32,596 nt of DNA from Longimicrobiaceae bacterium (GCA_030146875.1 JASLAX010000204.1:1-32596); one strand, 5' to 3'; numbered from the stretch's first letter, positions 22,573 through 31,047 are shown. The notes: generated from the letters alone by a model not told the origin. Translations and numbers: made by a program.

Positions 22573-22639
22573 CGGCGTGTGAGCGGATCGAGAGGTTTGG
22601 ATCGCGAGCGGTTCGTCTGGTGGATCGATGACGCTTCGG

Positions 22640-22831
22640 CGTACTCGCGGTGTGGCGGCATCCGCCGGAGCGGCGTTGCGGGGGCGTAAAGCCCCCCGGA
22701 AGGGCAGCGTCCTGGCGGACTCGCGGGGATGCGGCATTGTGCGGCCGGCGTTTCCGGGGGCGTAAAGCCGCCGAGGGACGGCAAGCATTCTGTCAGACGC
22801 GTGGGGATGCGGATTTCGTGCGTCCCCCGTT
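22640..22831 (+). repeat. Tandem REP-like array left of the RAYT gene, about 77-bp units
   Basis: Core copies of GGGGGCGYAAAGCC start at 22680, 22756 and 22834, 76 and 78 bp apart, so units of about 77 bp repeat in direct orientation. The third core forms the left repeat described separately. Intervening sequence is also similar: GACTCGCGGGGATGCGGCAT and related strings occur in successive units, with a weaker copy near 22650. The first and third cores form stable hairpins; the second has a mismatch (GCCGCC). Confidence 0.8.
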
Positions 22832-22881
22832 CCGGGGGCGCAAAGCCCCCGGCTGGCTACGGCAATCGTCCTACCGGACTC
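22832..22881 (+). repeat. Left inverted REP-like repeat flanking the RAYT gene
   Basis: This 50-bp element has two hairpins: an 8-bp stem CCGGGGGC/GCCCCCGG with loop GCAAA (22832-22852) and a small GTCC/GGAC hairpin at 22868-22879. It is about 90% identical, in inverted orientation, to 23317-23365. The stop codon of the transposase gene lies inside it. Confidence 0.85.
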
Positions 22882-23308
22882 CAACGGCAGATCCGGGAGG
22901 CCCGGCGGTTTCCCAAGGTTCCCACAGCTTTCCGGATGCGTGGTGACGCTTCTGATTGCGAACATACGCGGTGACTTGGTCCAGATGGGAGCGTGAGAAG
23001 CTGAACACTCCATACCCGTCCTGCCAGCTGAATGCACCCCTGTTGCCCGCCGTGACTCGTCCGGTGGTGGAGGACACTCCCTTCACGCGTCGCATCAACT
23101 CGGCAGGGGCGACGGTGGCCCGCAGCCGCGCGGCGACGTGCACGTGGTCCGGCATTCCGCCGATGGCGAGCACCTCCGCCCCGGCGGCATGAGCCTCCTC
23201 GGCGATCGACGCGAGCACCGCCTGCTCGACGGCTCCCACCAGCATGGGCAGCCGACGCATGGTTCCCCAGACGAAGTGCAGATAGATCTCAGCGTGACTT
23301 GCCGGCAT
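22871..23308 (-). CDS. REP-associated tyrosine transposase (Y1, IS200-like)
   Basis: This 145-residue protein is a single-strand DNA transposase of the HUH class. The metal-binding HUH motif is GGMPDHVHV (His55, His57), and the candidate nucleophile is Tyr115 in QVTAYVRNQKRHH, as in IS200-type enzymes. The small size and the flanking palindromic repeats identify it as a RAYT rather than an ordinary insertion sequence. RAYTs nick and join REP hairpins and are usually single-copy, vertically kept genes. The catalytic residues are intact. The ATG at 23308 is only 8 bp inside the right repeat, and the stop lies within the left one, so the gene and repeats form a compact unit of about 530 bp. Confidence 0.9.
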   Translation of the reverse strand: MPASHAEIYLHFVWGTMRRLPMLVGAVEQAVLASIAEEAHAAGAEVLAIGGMPDHVHVAARLRATVAPAELMRRVKGVSSTTGRVTAGNRGAFSWQDGYGVFSFSRSHLDQVTAYVRNQKRHHASGKLWEPWETAGPPGSAVGVR

Positions 23309-23316
23309 CCTGGTTC

Positions 23317-23365
23317 GAGTCCGTAGGACGATTGTAGTAGTCAGCCGGGGGCTTTACGCCCCCGG
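23317..23365 (-). repeat. Right inverted REP-like repeat flanking the RAYT gene
   Basis: This element is the inverted partner of 22832-22881. The 8-bp stem CCGGGGGC/GCCCCCGG with loop TTTAC is at 23345-23365, and GTCC-GTA-GGAC is at 23320-23330. A GTAG lies just before the palindrome at 23336-23339, reminiscent of the short conserved tag beside REP hairpins in other bacteria. Confidence 0.85.
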
Positions 23366-23500
23366 AGTGCGTAGCCGGAAAATCTCCGCTCGTCGCGTCT
23401 CGATGTCCAAATGCGTGCCGAGGCGCTCACATCTCTCGCCCGTTCGACGCGGTGCCGGGGGCTTTACGCCCCCGGATGCGTGGCCGGCCAATCTCCGACC
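23366..23500 (-). repeat. Second right-hand REP-like unit
   Basis: A further perfect copy of the hairpin CCGGGGGC-TTTAC-GCCCCCGG is at 23455-23475, 110 bp from the first right copy. Both right-hand hairpins are followed by related sequence (TGCGTRGCCGG, then AATCTCCG), so the repeat unit extends about 25 bp beyond the hairpin. The array ends about 30 bp before the stop of the ABC exporter. Confidence 0.8.
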
Positions 23501-23530
23501 TTCCCACGCAACCGTCCAGGCCCCCTCCCC

Positions 23531-25453
23531 CTACCGATACCCCTGCGCCTGCAGCGCGAACAGCTCCGCGTACCGCCCGCCCGCCGCCACCAGCTCGTCG
23601 TGGGTGCCCTCCTCCAGCACGCTCCCGTGCTCCAGCACCACGATCCGGTCGGCCATGCGCACGGTGGAGAAGCGGTGGGAGATCAGCACCGCCATCCGCC
23701 CCGCGGTGAGCTCCGCGAAGCGCTCGAAGACCGTGTACTCCGCGCGGGCGTCCAGCGCCGCCGTGGGCTCGTCCAGGATCAGGAGCTGCGCGTCGCGCAT
23801 GTAGGCGCGTCCCAGCGCCACCTTCTGCCACTGGCCGCCCGACAGGTCCACACCGCCCTCGAAGCGGCGCCCCAGCATCTGCTGGTAGCGGTCCGGCAGG
23901 GCGTCGATCACCTCCACCGCCAGCGAGCGGTGCGCCGCGTCCTCCACCCGCGCCCGCGCCTCCTCGGGCGAGCGCTCCAGCGCGGCGATGCGGCCCACCG
24001 CGATGTTCTCCTCCGCCTTCATGTCGTAGCGCACGAAGTCCTGGAAGATCACCCCCACCTCCGCGTGCAGCGCCGCCGGGTCGTACGCGTGCAGCGGCAG
24101 CCCGTCCAGCAGGATCTCGCCGCGGGTGGGGTCGTAGAGGCGCACCAGCAGCTTGGTGAGCGTCGTCTTCCCCGCGCCGTTCTCTCCGACCAGGGCCACC
24201 CGCTCGCCGGGGAGGATGCGCATGGTCACCCCGCGCAGCACCCAGGAGGGGTGGTCCGGCGGCGGCGGCTCCGTCTCCACCGGCGCGTCGTCGTCCTCGC
24301 CGCGGGCCTCGGGGTAGCGGAACCACACGTCGCGCAGCTCGAAGCCCCGCAGGATCGGCCTCGGCATCGGCGCGGCGGCCTCGGGGCGCGCGATGGTGGG
24401 GCGCATGGCGAAGAAGACGAACAGGTCGTCCAGGTACAGCGCCTGCTCGTACAGCTCCGAGGTGGAGAGGAGCATCCGCTGAATCAGGTCGCGCGAGCGC
24501 GAGAACGACCCCGCGAGCAGGGTCAGGTCGCCCAGGGACAGCCGGCCTTGCACGGTGCGGACGACGATCGCCGCGTACGCCGCGTAGTAGCCGACGGTGG
24601 AGACCAGGGAGAGCCCTGTGCTCACCAGCGAGCGGCGGATGGCCAGGCGCCGGTTCGCGCGGTAGAAGCGCTCCGCCAGCTCCGCGTAGCCGTCGATGAG
24701 CCAGCGGGAGAGCCCGAAGAGCTTCAGCTCCTTGGCCGTCTTGTCCGACGCCGCCACGAAGCGGTAGTAGTCCAGCTTCCGCCGCTCCGGCGTCCACTGG
24801 TAGAGGAGCGAGTAGCCCAGCGCCGCGAAGTGCGTCTCCCCCAGGAACGAGGGGAGCACGGCGACCACCAGCAGCAGGAAGAGGAGGGGCGAGAACGCCA
24901 GCAGCGTCCCCACCAGCGTGAGCAGGGTGATGGCGTCCTGCGCCAGCCCGAAGACCTGGGCCAGCAGGGCGATGCGGCCCACCGTCTGCCGGCGGGCGCG
25001 GTCCAGGCAGTCGTAGAAGCGGGGGTCCTCGAAGTGCTGCAGGTCCAGCTCGGCGGCGTGCTCCATCAGGCGCACGCTCATGGCGTTGGAGAACAGGTCC
25101 CCCAGCAGCGACTCCAGCAGCGTCCCCGAGCGCGCGGCCGCCTCGCCCACGGCCACCACGACCAGCTCGGCGCCCAGCAGCGTCCAGATGCGGTTCCAGT
25201 CGGGCGTCCCGGTGCGGGACGCCTCCACCACCGCGTCCACGATCCCCTTGCCGATCCAGAGCGTGGCCGCCGGGAGCAGCGCCCGCAGCAGCCGCAGCGC
25301 GGCGATCCCCGCCGTGTAGCCGCGGTGCGTGCGCCACACCATCCGCAGGAACGGCGGAAGGTTGCGCATGGCCCGCAGGCGCTCGCGCATGCTGGGGCCG
25401 CGCTCCCCCGGGGAGCGCCGCCGCTGTCCCACGTGATCCCGTGCGTTCGCCAT
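23531..25453 (-). CDS. ABC transporter, fused membrane and ATPase domains
   Basis: This 640-residue half-transporter exports an unknown substrate, using ATP as a homo- or heterodimer. The N-terminal 330 residues hold about six transmembrane helices. The ATPase domain has Walker A GENGAGKTT (423-431), signature LSGGQ (537-541) and Walker B LLILDEP with Asp561 and catalytic Glu562, and the H-loop ISHRFST. An acidic, proline-rich linker (about 390-408, EDDDAPVETEPPPP) is inserted early in the ATPase domain, and it is longer than usual. The C-terminus is complete. The gene stands alone, divergent from the cox operon, so the substrate cannot be inferred; lipids, peptides or drugs are all possible. 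Confidence 0.93.
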   Translation of the reverse strand: MANARDHVGQRRRSPGERGPSMRERLRAMRNLPPFLRMVWRTHRGYTAGIAALRLLRALLPAATLWIGKGIVDAVVEASRTGTPDWNRIWTLLGAELVVVAVGEAAARSGTLLESLLGDLFSNAMSVRLMEHAAELDLQHFEDPRFYDCLDRARRQTVGRIALLAQVFGLAQDAITLLTLVGTLLAFSPLLFLLLVVAVLPSFLGETHFAALGYSLLYQWTPERRKLDYYRFVAASDKTAKELKLFGLSRWLIDGYAELAERFYRANRRLAIRRSLVSTGLSLVSTVGYYAAYAAIVVRTVQGRLSLGDLTLLAGSFSRSRDLIQRMLLSTSELYEQALYLDDLFVFFAMRPTIARPEAAAPMPRPILRGFELRDVWFRYPEARGEDDDAPVETEPPPPDHPSWVLRGVTMRILPGERVALVGENGAGKTTLTKLLVRLYDPTRGEILLDGLPLHAYDPAALHAEVGVIFQDFVRYDMKAEENIAVGRIAALERSPEEARARVEDAAHRSLAVEVIDALPDRYQQMLGRRFEGGVDLSGGQWQKVALGRAYMRDAQLLILDEPTAALDARAEYTVFERFAELTAGRMAVLISHRFSTVRMADRIVVLEHGSVLEEGTHDELVAAGGRYAELFALQAQGYR

Positions 25454-25751
25454 GCGGAATGGTACGCCCGCGGCACCGGCGGCGCGAGCCCGCCGGCGCG
25501 TGTGGGGGATTCACCCACACGCCCACCCGGAACCTCCCTACAGCGCCGCGGGGGCGGGCCGGATAGGTTGCCGGCACCGCAGGGTAGCACCGTCCCGTCC
25601 CGCCCCCGCGCGGGGCTGGCGTCTCCCCGGGTGGCCGGCTATAATCCCGCGCGGAACGGTGCGGCAGTGGCTTTTTTCCTCCCCGGCGGGGGCGGGAAGG
25701 GCGCCGCGCCACGGGCCCAGCGCCCCATCCAAACGCCCAACTCTCACCGCC
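25454..25751. other. Divergent intergenic region between ABC exporter and cox operon
   Basis: This 298-bp region carries a small hairpin GTGTGGG/CCCACAC (25500-25520), the 16-base motif shared with 1121-1136 (here 25529-25544), and a TATAAT box at 25640-25645. Nothing else was recognised. Confidence 0.6.
25617..25645 (+). promoter_or_regulatory. Candidate promoter of the cox operon
   Basis: TATAAT at 25640-25645 is an exact -10 consensus in very GC-rich DNA, about 107 bp before the coxB start. The -35 position (25617-25622, TGGCGT) is a poor match, so regulation by an activator is possible. Confidence 0.45.
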
Positions 25752-26843
25752 ATGAAGTCAAGTGTGATCCCGTCCGGCCGCCGTGGGGCAACGCTCCCGC
25801 CGACGGCCGGGTCCCCGGCCCGGACCGGTGCGCGCGGCGCGCTGCGCCTGCTCCCGGTGCTGCTTCCGGTCCTCGCCGCCTGCGGCGACGACCACCTGAA
25901 GCGGTACCCGCAGACGACGTTCGCGCCCGTCACGGAGTTCGCCCGCACCAGCGACTGGCTCTTCTACCTGACGCTGTGGTTCGGGGTGGCGGTGGGGATC
26001 TTCGTGTTCGCGGCCCTGGGCGTGGTGATGTGGAAGTTCCGCTACCGCGCGGACGCCCCCGAGCCGCGCCAGGTGCACGGCAACACCACGCTCGAGATCG
26101 TCTGGACGCTGGTGCCGGCCGTGATCCTGGCCATCATCGCGGTGCCCACGGTGAAGGCCATCTTCAAGACGCAGGCGCCGGCCCCCCCGGACGCCGTGCG
26201 CGTGGAGGTGATCGGCAAGCAGTGGTGGTGGGAGTTCCGCTACCTGGCCGCCAACGGCGACACCGTGGTCTCGGCCAACGAGATCCACGTGCCCGTGGGC
26301 CGGCCGGTGGAGCTGATCCTGAAGTCCGACAACGTGCTGCACTCCTTCTGGGTTCCCCAGATGGGCGGCAAGCGGGACCTGATCCCCAACCGCGTGAACC
26401 GGATCGTCTTCACGCCGGAGCAGCCGGGGGTCTACTACGGGCAGTGCGCCGAGTTCTGCGGCGACTCGCACGCGCTGATGCGCATGCGGCTGATCGCGCA
26501 CTCCCGGGACGGCTACGACCGCTGGCTCGCCAACGAGGCCGCTCCCGCGGTGGAGCCCGCCGACTCGGCGGTGAAGATCGGCAAGCAGCTCGTGACCCAG
26601 GGCGCCTGCCAGGGGTGCCACGTGATCCGCGGCACCAACATGGTGGGGCGCACCGGCCCGGACCTGACGCACTTCGCGCAGCGCCGCACGCTGGCGGCCG
26701 GGATCCTGGACAACAACGCCGAGAACCTGGCGCGCTGGATTCGGAATCCTCCCGAGGTGAAGCCCGGCTCCAAGATGCCGAACCTCAACCTGAAGGAAGA
26801 GGAGATCCGCTACATGGTGGCGTACCTGCAGAGCCTTCAGTAG
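25752..26843 (+). CDS. coxB: Cytochrome c oxidase subunit II with fused cytochrome c domain (caa3 type)
   Basis: This 363-residue protein accepts electrons from soluble donors and passes them to subunit I. A lipoprotein-like signal ends at LAAC (Cys at residue 48), followed by two transmembrane helices (about 68-95 and 114-135) and a periplasmic CuA domain. CuA ligands are visible: His197, Cys232, Glu234, Cys236, His240 and Met243. The C-terminal cytochrome c domain has heme motif CQGCH (286-290) and the axial Met342 in SKMP. Fusion of cytochrome c to subunit II defines caa3 oxidases. The ATG at 25752 is chosen; the open frame upstream is non-family. It begins the operon and is followed by a hairpin before coxA. 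Confidence 0.97.
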   Translation: MKSSVIPSGRRGATLPPTAGSPARTGARGALRLLPVLLPVLAACGDDHLKRYPQTTFAPVTEFARTSDWLFYLTLWFGVAVGIFVFAALGVVMWKFRYRADAPEPRQVHGNTTLEIVWTLVPAVILAIIAVPTVKAIFKTQAPAPPDAVRVEVIGKQWWWEFRYLAANGDTVVSANEIHVPVGRPVELILKSDNVLHSFWVPQMGGKRDLIPNRVNRIVFTPEQPGVYYGQCAEFCGDSHALMRMRLIAHSRDGYDRWLANEAAPAVEPADSAVKIGKQLVTQGACQGCHVIRGTNMVGRTGPDLTHFAQRRTLAAGILDNNAENLARWIRNPPEVKPGSKMPNLNLKEEEIRYMVAYLQSLQ

Positions 26844-26851
26844 AGACGGGA

Positions 26852-26875
26852 CGCCCGGGGCGGATGCCCCGGGCG
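26852..26875 (+). terminator. Hairpin between coxB and coxA
   Basis: A perfect 10-bp stem (26852-26861 with 26866-26875) with loop GGAT starts 8 bp after the coxB stop. It has no T tract. Because coxA has a strong ribosome-binding site downstream, this may be a partial terminator or an mRNA-processing site that sets subunit ratios. Confidence 0.45.
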
Positions 26876-26954
26876 CGGAGCGATTCCCGATCCGGCGTAC
26901 CACTTCCCCGCCGCGGGTGACGGCGGGCGGCGCCGCAAACCGAGTGGAGTAGGA

Positions 26955-28916
26955 ATGTCATCGACCGCGACCGTGGCTGCCCACCACCACCCCGTAGCCG
27001 CACCGGCCTCGGAGACGGGGCTCTGGAGCTGGATCACGACCGTCGACCACAAGCGGATCGGCGTGATGTACGGCGTCACCGCCTTCTTCTTCTTCCTGGT
27101 GGGAGGGGTCGAGGCGCTGCTGATCCGTGTCCAGCTCGCCGTACCCAACGCCAAGTTCGTGAGCGCGGAGCTGTACAACCAGCTCTTCACGATGCACGCG
27201 CTCACGATGATCTTCCTGGCGCTGATGCCGCTCACGGCCGCGTACTTCAACTACATCGTGCCGCTGCAGATCGGCGCGCGCGACGTGGCGTTCCCGCGGC
27301 TCAACGCGCTGTCGTACTGGGTGTTCCTGTTCGGCGGCATCCTGCTGAACATGGGCTTCATGATGGGGCTGCTCCCCGGGAGCGCCTCGCAGGCGCCCAA
27401 CTCGGGGTGGTTCGCCTACGCGCCCATCACCATCAAGCTGTACTCGCCCGGCCTGCACATGGACTTCTACGTCCTGGGCCTGCAGGTGCTGGGTCTGTCG
27501 TCCATCATCGCATCGCTGAACTTCATCATCACCATCATCAACCTCCGCGCCCCGGGCATGCGCCTGATGCGGATGCCGATCTTCACCTGGATGACCCTGG
27601 TCACCTCGGTGCTGATCGTGACGGCGATGGCGGTGTTCACGATCGCGATCACCGAGCTGATGTTCGACCGCGTCTTCGGGACGAACTTCTTCAACTCGCA
27701 GACGGCCGGGGCCGACCCGCTGCTCTGGCAGCACCTGTTCTGGATGTTCGGCCACCCCGAGGTGTACATCCTGATCATCCCCATCCTGGGGATGGTCTCG
27801 GAGGTGATCCCGACCTTCTCGCGCAAGCCGCTCTTCGGCTACAACGTGATGGTCTTCTCGGGGGTGCTGATCGGCTGGCTGGGGTGGGGCGTGTGGTCGC
27901 ACCACATGTTCGCCACGGGGATGGGTCCCATCGCGGACTCGTTCTTCGCGCTGAGCACCATGCTCATCGCCATCCCCACCGGCATCAAGATCTTCAACTA
28001 CATGGGTACCATGTGGGGCGGCTCCCTCCGCTTCACCACGGCCATGCTGTTCGCCATCGCCTTCATCGGGATGTTCACGATCGGCGGGATCTCGGGCGTG
28101 ATGCACTCGGCCGCCCCGTCGGACCTGCAGCAGACCGACACGTACTTCGTGGTGGCCCACCTGCACTACGTCTTCTTCGGGGGCACGGTGCTGGGGCTGT
28201 GGTCGGGGACGTACTACTGGTTCCCCAAGGTGTTCGGGCGCATGCTGGACGAGCGGCTGGGGAAGGCGCACTTCTGGATCACGCTGGTGGGGATGAACCT
28301 CACCTTCTTCCCCATGCACTTCCTGGGGATGTACGGGATGCCGCGGCGCATCTTCACCTACGACGGGAACCTGGGCTTCAACGCCATGAACATGATGGCG
28401 ACCGTCGGGGCGTTCGCCATCGCGCTGGGCACCCTGGTCTTCGCGGTCAACCTGGTGGTGTCGCGCAAGTGGGGCGCCATGGCGGGGCCCAACCCGTGGG
28501 GCGCGGCCACGCTGGAGTGGAGCATCCCGTCGCCGCCGCCGGTCTACAACTTCCGCGAGCTCCCCATCGTGCACTCGCGCCTCCCCCTGTGGGAGGAGAA
28601 CGCCACGCAGGCCGCCGGGATCCCGCACGGCAAGGTGGAGGAGGGCAGCGAGCAGGTCACCATCGCCGGCACCCAGATCGGCGAGTTCCACCACGGCGAC
28701 GCCGAGAGCAAGATGTCGGCGCACGACCTGGGGATCCACCTGCCGCCGCCCTCCTTCTGGCCCATCGTGATGGCCGCGGGGATCACCATGCTGTTCGGCG
28801 GGCTGATCTTCCGCCAGGTGCAGGGCGCCGCCCACAACCTGTGGTACATGTCCCTGGTGGGGCTGGTCGTGATCATCGTCTCGATGTACAACTGGGCCTT
28901 CGAGCCGGGCCACTGA
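26955..28916 (+). CDS. coxA: Cytochrome c oxidase subunit I
   Basis: This 653-residue catalytic subunit reduces oxygen to water and pumps protons. About 12 core transmembrane helices are followed by a soluble linker (about 520-600) and an extra C-terminal pair of helices, giving a longer protein than the shortest family members. Metal sites are intact: low-spin heme ligand His81 (TMHALT) and His404, heme a3 ligand His402, CuB ligands His267 (HPEVY), His316 and His317 (SHHMF), and the cross-linking Tyr271. Glu269 of the HPEVY motif and Lys345 (TGIKIF) preserve both the D- and K-channel residues of A1-type oxidases. A purine-rich GGAGTAGGA precedes the ATG. Confidence 0.97.
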   Translation: MSSTATVAAHHHPVAAPASETGLWSWITTVDHKRIGVMYGVTAFFFFLVGGVEALLIRVQLAVPNAKFVSAELYNQLFTMHALTMIFLALMPLTAAYFNYIVPLQIGARDVAFPRLNALSYWVFLFGGILLNMGFMMGLLPGSASQAPNSGWFAYAPITIKLYSPGLHMDFYVLGLQVLGLSSIIASLNFIITIINLRAPGMRLMRMPIFTWMTLVTSVLIVTAMAVFTIAITELMFDRVFGTNFFNSQTAGADPLLWQHLFWMFGHPEVYILIIPILGMVSEVIPTFSRKPLFGYNVMVFSGVLIGWLGWGVWSHHMFATGMGPIADSFFALSTMLIAIPTGIKIFNYMGTMWGGSLRFTTAMLFAIAFIGMFTIGGISGVMHSAAPSDLQQTDTYFVVAHLHYVFFGGTVLGLWSGTYYWFPKVFGRMLDERLGKAHFWITLVGMNLTFFPMHFLGMYGMPRRIFTYDGNLGFNAMNMMATVGAFAIALGTLVFAVNLVVSRKWGAMAGPNPWGAATLEWSIPSPPPVYNFRELPIVHSRLPLWEENATQAAGIPHGKVEEGSEQVTIAGTQIGEFHHGDAESKMSAHDLGIHLPPPSFWPIVMAAGITMLFGGLIFRQVQGAAHNLWYMSLVGLVVIIVSMYNWAFEPGH

Positions 28917-28968
28917 GCCGGGCCGCAGCAGAACCGACACCGACCCGACCGGACGGAGGACTCTCACC

Positions 28969-29610
28969 GTGGATCACGCACACGCGATGGCCGGGCACGC
29001 CGCCGACCCCGCGCACGTCGACACGTCGACCGGGCTGGACTCCCGGAAGCTGGCGTTCTGGACCTTCATCGGGTCCGAGTGCCTGCTCTTCGGCTCCCTG
29101 ATCGCCACCTACATGGCGTACAAGGGGAAGAGCCTGGTGGGCCCGTTCCCGCACGACACCGTCGTGAACGGCCAGTTGGTGAAGGGGGTGCTCAACATCG
29201 AGCTCACCACGGTCAGCACCTTCATCCTGCTGATGAGCTCGGTGATGATGGTGCTGGCGCTGAACTCGGTGCAGCGCGGCGACCGCAAGGGCAGCGTGCT
29301 GTGGCTGGGGATGACGGCGCTCTTCGGCTCCGTCTTCCTGGGGTGCCAGGTCTACGAGTTCACCCACTTCTACCACAACGGGCTGACGCTCGAGACCAAC
29401 CTGTTCGGCTCCACCTTCTTCGTGCTGACCGGCTTCCACGGGGCGCACGTCACGGTGGGGGTGATCTACCTGATCACGCTGATGTTCCTGTCGCTGAAGG
29501 GCAAGCTGGGCCCCGAGAAGACGCTGAACGTGGAGATCGCGGGCCTGTACTGGCACTTCGTGGACGTGATCTGGATCGTGATCTTCCCCCTCGTGTACCT
29601 GATCAAGTGA
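28969..29610 (+). CDS. coxC: Cytochrome c oxidase subunit III
   Basis: This 213-residue membrane subunit has about five transmembrane helices. It contains the family segments GSECLLFGSLIATYMAYKG and LTGFHGAHVTVGVIYLI. It stabilises the oxidase and helps proton uptake to the catalytic subunit. The short form lacking the first two helices of mitochondrial subunit III is normal for caa3 enzymes. The GTG at 28969 has GGACGGAGGA upstream and gives a short hydrophilic His/Ala start. It is third in the operon and nine bases before coxD. Confidence 0.96.
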   Translation: MDHAHAMAGHAADPAHVDTSTGLDSRKLAFWTFIGSECLLFGSLIATYMAYKGKSLVGPFPHDTVVNGQLVKGVLNIELTTVSTFILLMSSVMMVLALNSVQRGDRKGSVLWLGMTALFGSVFLGCQVYEFTHFYHNGLTLETNLFGSTFFVLTGFHGAHVTVGVIYLITLMFLSLKGKLGPEKTLNVEIAGLYWHFVDVIWIVIFPLVYLIK

Positions 29611-29618
29611 AGAGCGAG

Positions 29619-30032
29619 ATGACCTCACAGACTCGCGAGATCTCGCACGACCAGCACCACCACCCCACGCGCGGCTTCTACGTGATGATCGGCGTGGTCC
29701 TCCTGGTCCTGACGGGGCTGGAGGTGGTGGGCTACGTGGGCGAGACCAGGAACTGGTACGGACCCGGCCTGGCAGCGGCCATCATCCTGCTGCTCTCGGC
29801 CGCCAAGTTCCTGCTGGTGGTCGCGCTGTACATGCACCTGAAGTACGACCACAAGCTGTTCACGGGGATCTTCGTGTTCCCCGCGCTGCTGGGCACGCTG
29901 GTAATCGGGTCCATGATCATCCTGTTCCAGATCGTGCACGGCACCAGCACCGAGATCCACGGAACGCCCACGACCGACACGGACGTGCACGGCTCGTCGG
30001 CCACCACGCCGACCTCCACCCCGCGGCAATAG
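29619..30032 (+). CDS. coxD: Cytochrome c oxidase subunit IV (prokaryotic type)
   Basis: This 137-residue membrane protein has three hydrophobic helices, at about 20-40, 48-70 and 80-105. A His-rich N-terminus (DQHHHPTRGFYV) and the conserved ALYMHLKYDHKLF segment between helices 2 and 3 identify the prokaryotic COX4 family. The C-terminal tail is Thr/Pro/His-rich and probably exposed. It starts nine bases after the coxC stop, consistent with co-translation. Confidence 0.92.
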   Translation: MTSQTREISHDQHHHPTRGFYVMIGVVLLVLTGLEVVGYVGETRNWYGPGLAAAIILLLSAAKFLLVVALYMHLKYDHKLFTGIFVFPALLGTLVIGSMIILFQIVHGTSTEIHGTPTTDTDVHGSSATTPTSTPRQ

Positions 30033-30073
30033 CCGCGCGCAGAACCGGGCGGGACCCGCGGGAAGGAAGCACC

Positions 30074-30958
30074 ATGATCCTGGGCGCGATGGCGCTGCTG
30101 CACGCCGGCAGCTTCTCGTGGAGCGAGTGGACCGTGTACCCGAGCTTCCTGGTCGGGTGGCTCCTCCTGGGCGGCGCGTACTTCCTGGTGGTGGGCCCGC
30201 TGCGGCGGCGCATTCCCGGCTCGCGGCCCGTGCCCCCCGCACGGGTCGCCAGCTTCGCGTTCGCCCTGGCCCTGATCTTCCTCTCCTTGCAGGGCCCGCT
30301 CCACCAGCTGAGCGACTACTTCCTGTTCAGCGCGCACATGGTGCAGCACCTGGTGCTGATCCTGGCCATGCCGCCCTTCCTGCTGTACGGGATCCCCGAC
30401 TGGCTGCTGCGCCCCGCGCTGCGGGTGCGCCCCATCGCCCTGGCGGCGCGCTTCGTCACCCTGCCGCTGGTGGCGTTCTCGCTGAACAACGCCATCTTCC
30501 TGGCGTGGCACTTCCCGGGTCCGTACGACATGATGATGCGGAACCACCCGGTGCACGTGGGCATGCACCTCACCATCATGGTGACCGGGGTCATCATGTG
30601 GTGGCCTGTGATGTCGCCGCTCCCGGAGCTTCCGCGCATCGCCGCGCCGCTGCAGATGCTCTACCTGTTCGTGCTGGGCATCCCCATGATGATCACGGCC
30701 GCGCTGATCACCTTCTCGCGCACGCCGCTCTACCAGTGGTACGTGGAGGCCCCCCGCATCGCCGCGCTCTCGCCGCTGGACGACCAGCGCCTGGGAGGGG
30801 TGATCATGTGGGTGCCGGGCGGGCTCGTGCTCTGGATCGCCATCACCGCCGTCTACTTCCGCTGGACCCAGCGCGAGGTGCGCGAGGACGAGGCCGCGGT
30901 GCCGTCCCGCCCGCCCGTCACGCGGGCGGGCCTGGTGCTCCCGCCGGCCCGCTACTGA
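30074..30958 (+). CDS. ctaG: CtaG-type cytochrome c oxidase assembly factor
   Basis: This 294-residue membrane protein has about seven transmembrane helices. Conserved elements of the caa3 CtaG family are HQLSDYFLFSAHMVQHLVL, where the histidines may bind copper, the VHVGMHLTIMVTGVIMWWPV helix, and PLYQWY. It is thought to help insert copper into the CuA or CuB site. The ATG at 30074 follows AGGAAG; an ATG at 30089 is an alternative. It is the last gene in the operon, followed by a strong bidirectional terminator. Confidence 0.9.
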   Translation: MILGAMALLHAGSFSWSEWTVYPSFLVGWLLLGGAYFLVVGPLRRRIPGSRPVPPARVASFAFALALIFLSLQGPLHQLSDYFLFSAHMVQHLVLILAMPPFLLYGIPDWLLRPALRVRPIALAARFVTLPLVAFSLNNAIFLAWHFPGPYDMMMRNHPVHVGMHLTIMVTGVIMWWPVMSPLPELPRIAAPLQMLYLFVLGIPMMITAALITFSRTPLYQWYVEAPRIAALSPLDDQRLGGVIMWVPGGLVLWIAITAVYFRWTQREVREDEAAVPSRPPVTRAGLVLPPARY

Positions 30959-31047
30959 GGGGAGCGGTGGTCCGCGACGTCGACCCGGCGACGTCCGCCG
31001 ACTCCGAGGGAAACCCCGACGGCCCCGCCCTCCGACGCCGTCCGACC

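Noticed and set aside
22640..22881. Possible CRISPR array
   Set aside because: The units are about 77 bp with hairpin cores and similar, not unique, intervening sequence. No cas gene is present, and the adjacent RAYT explains the repeats.
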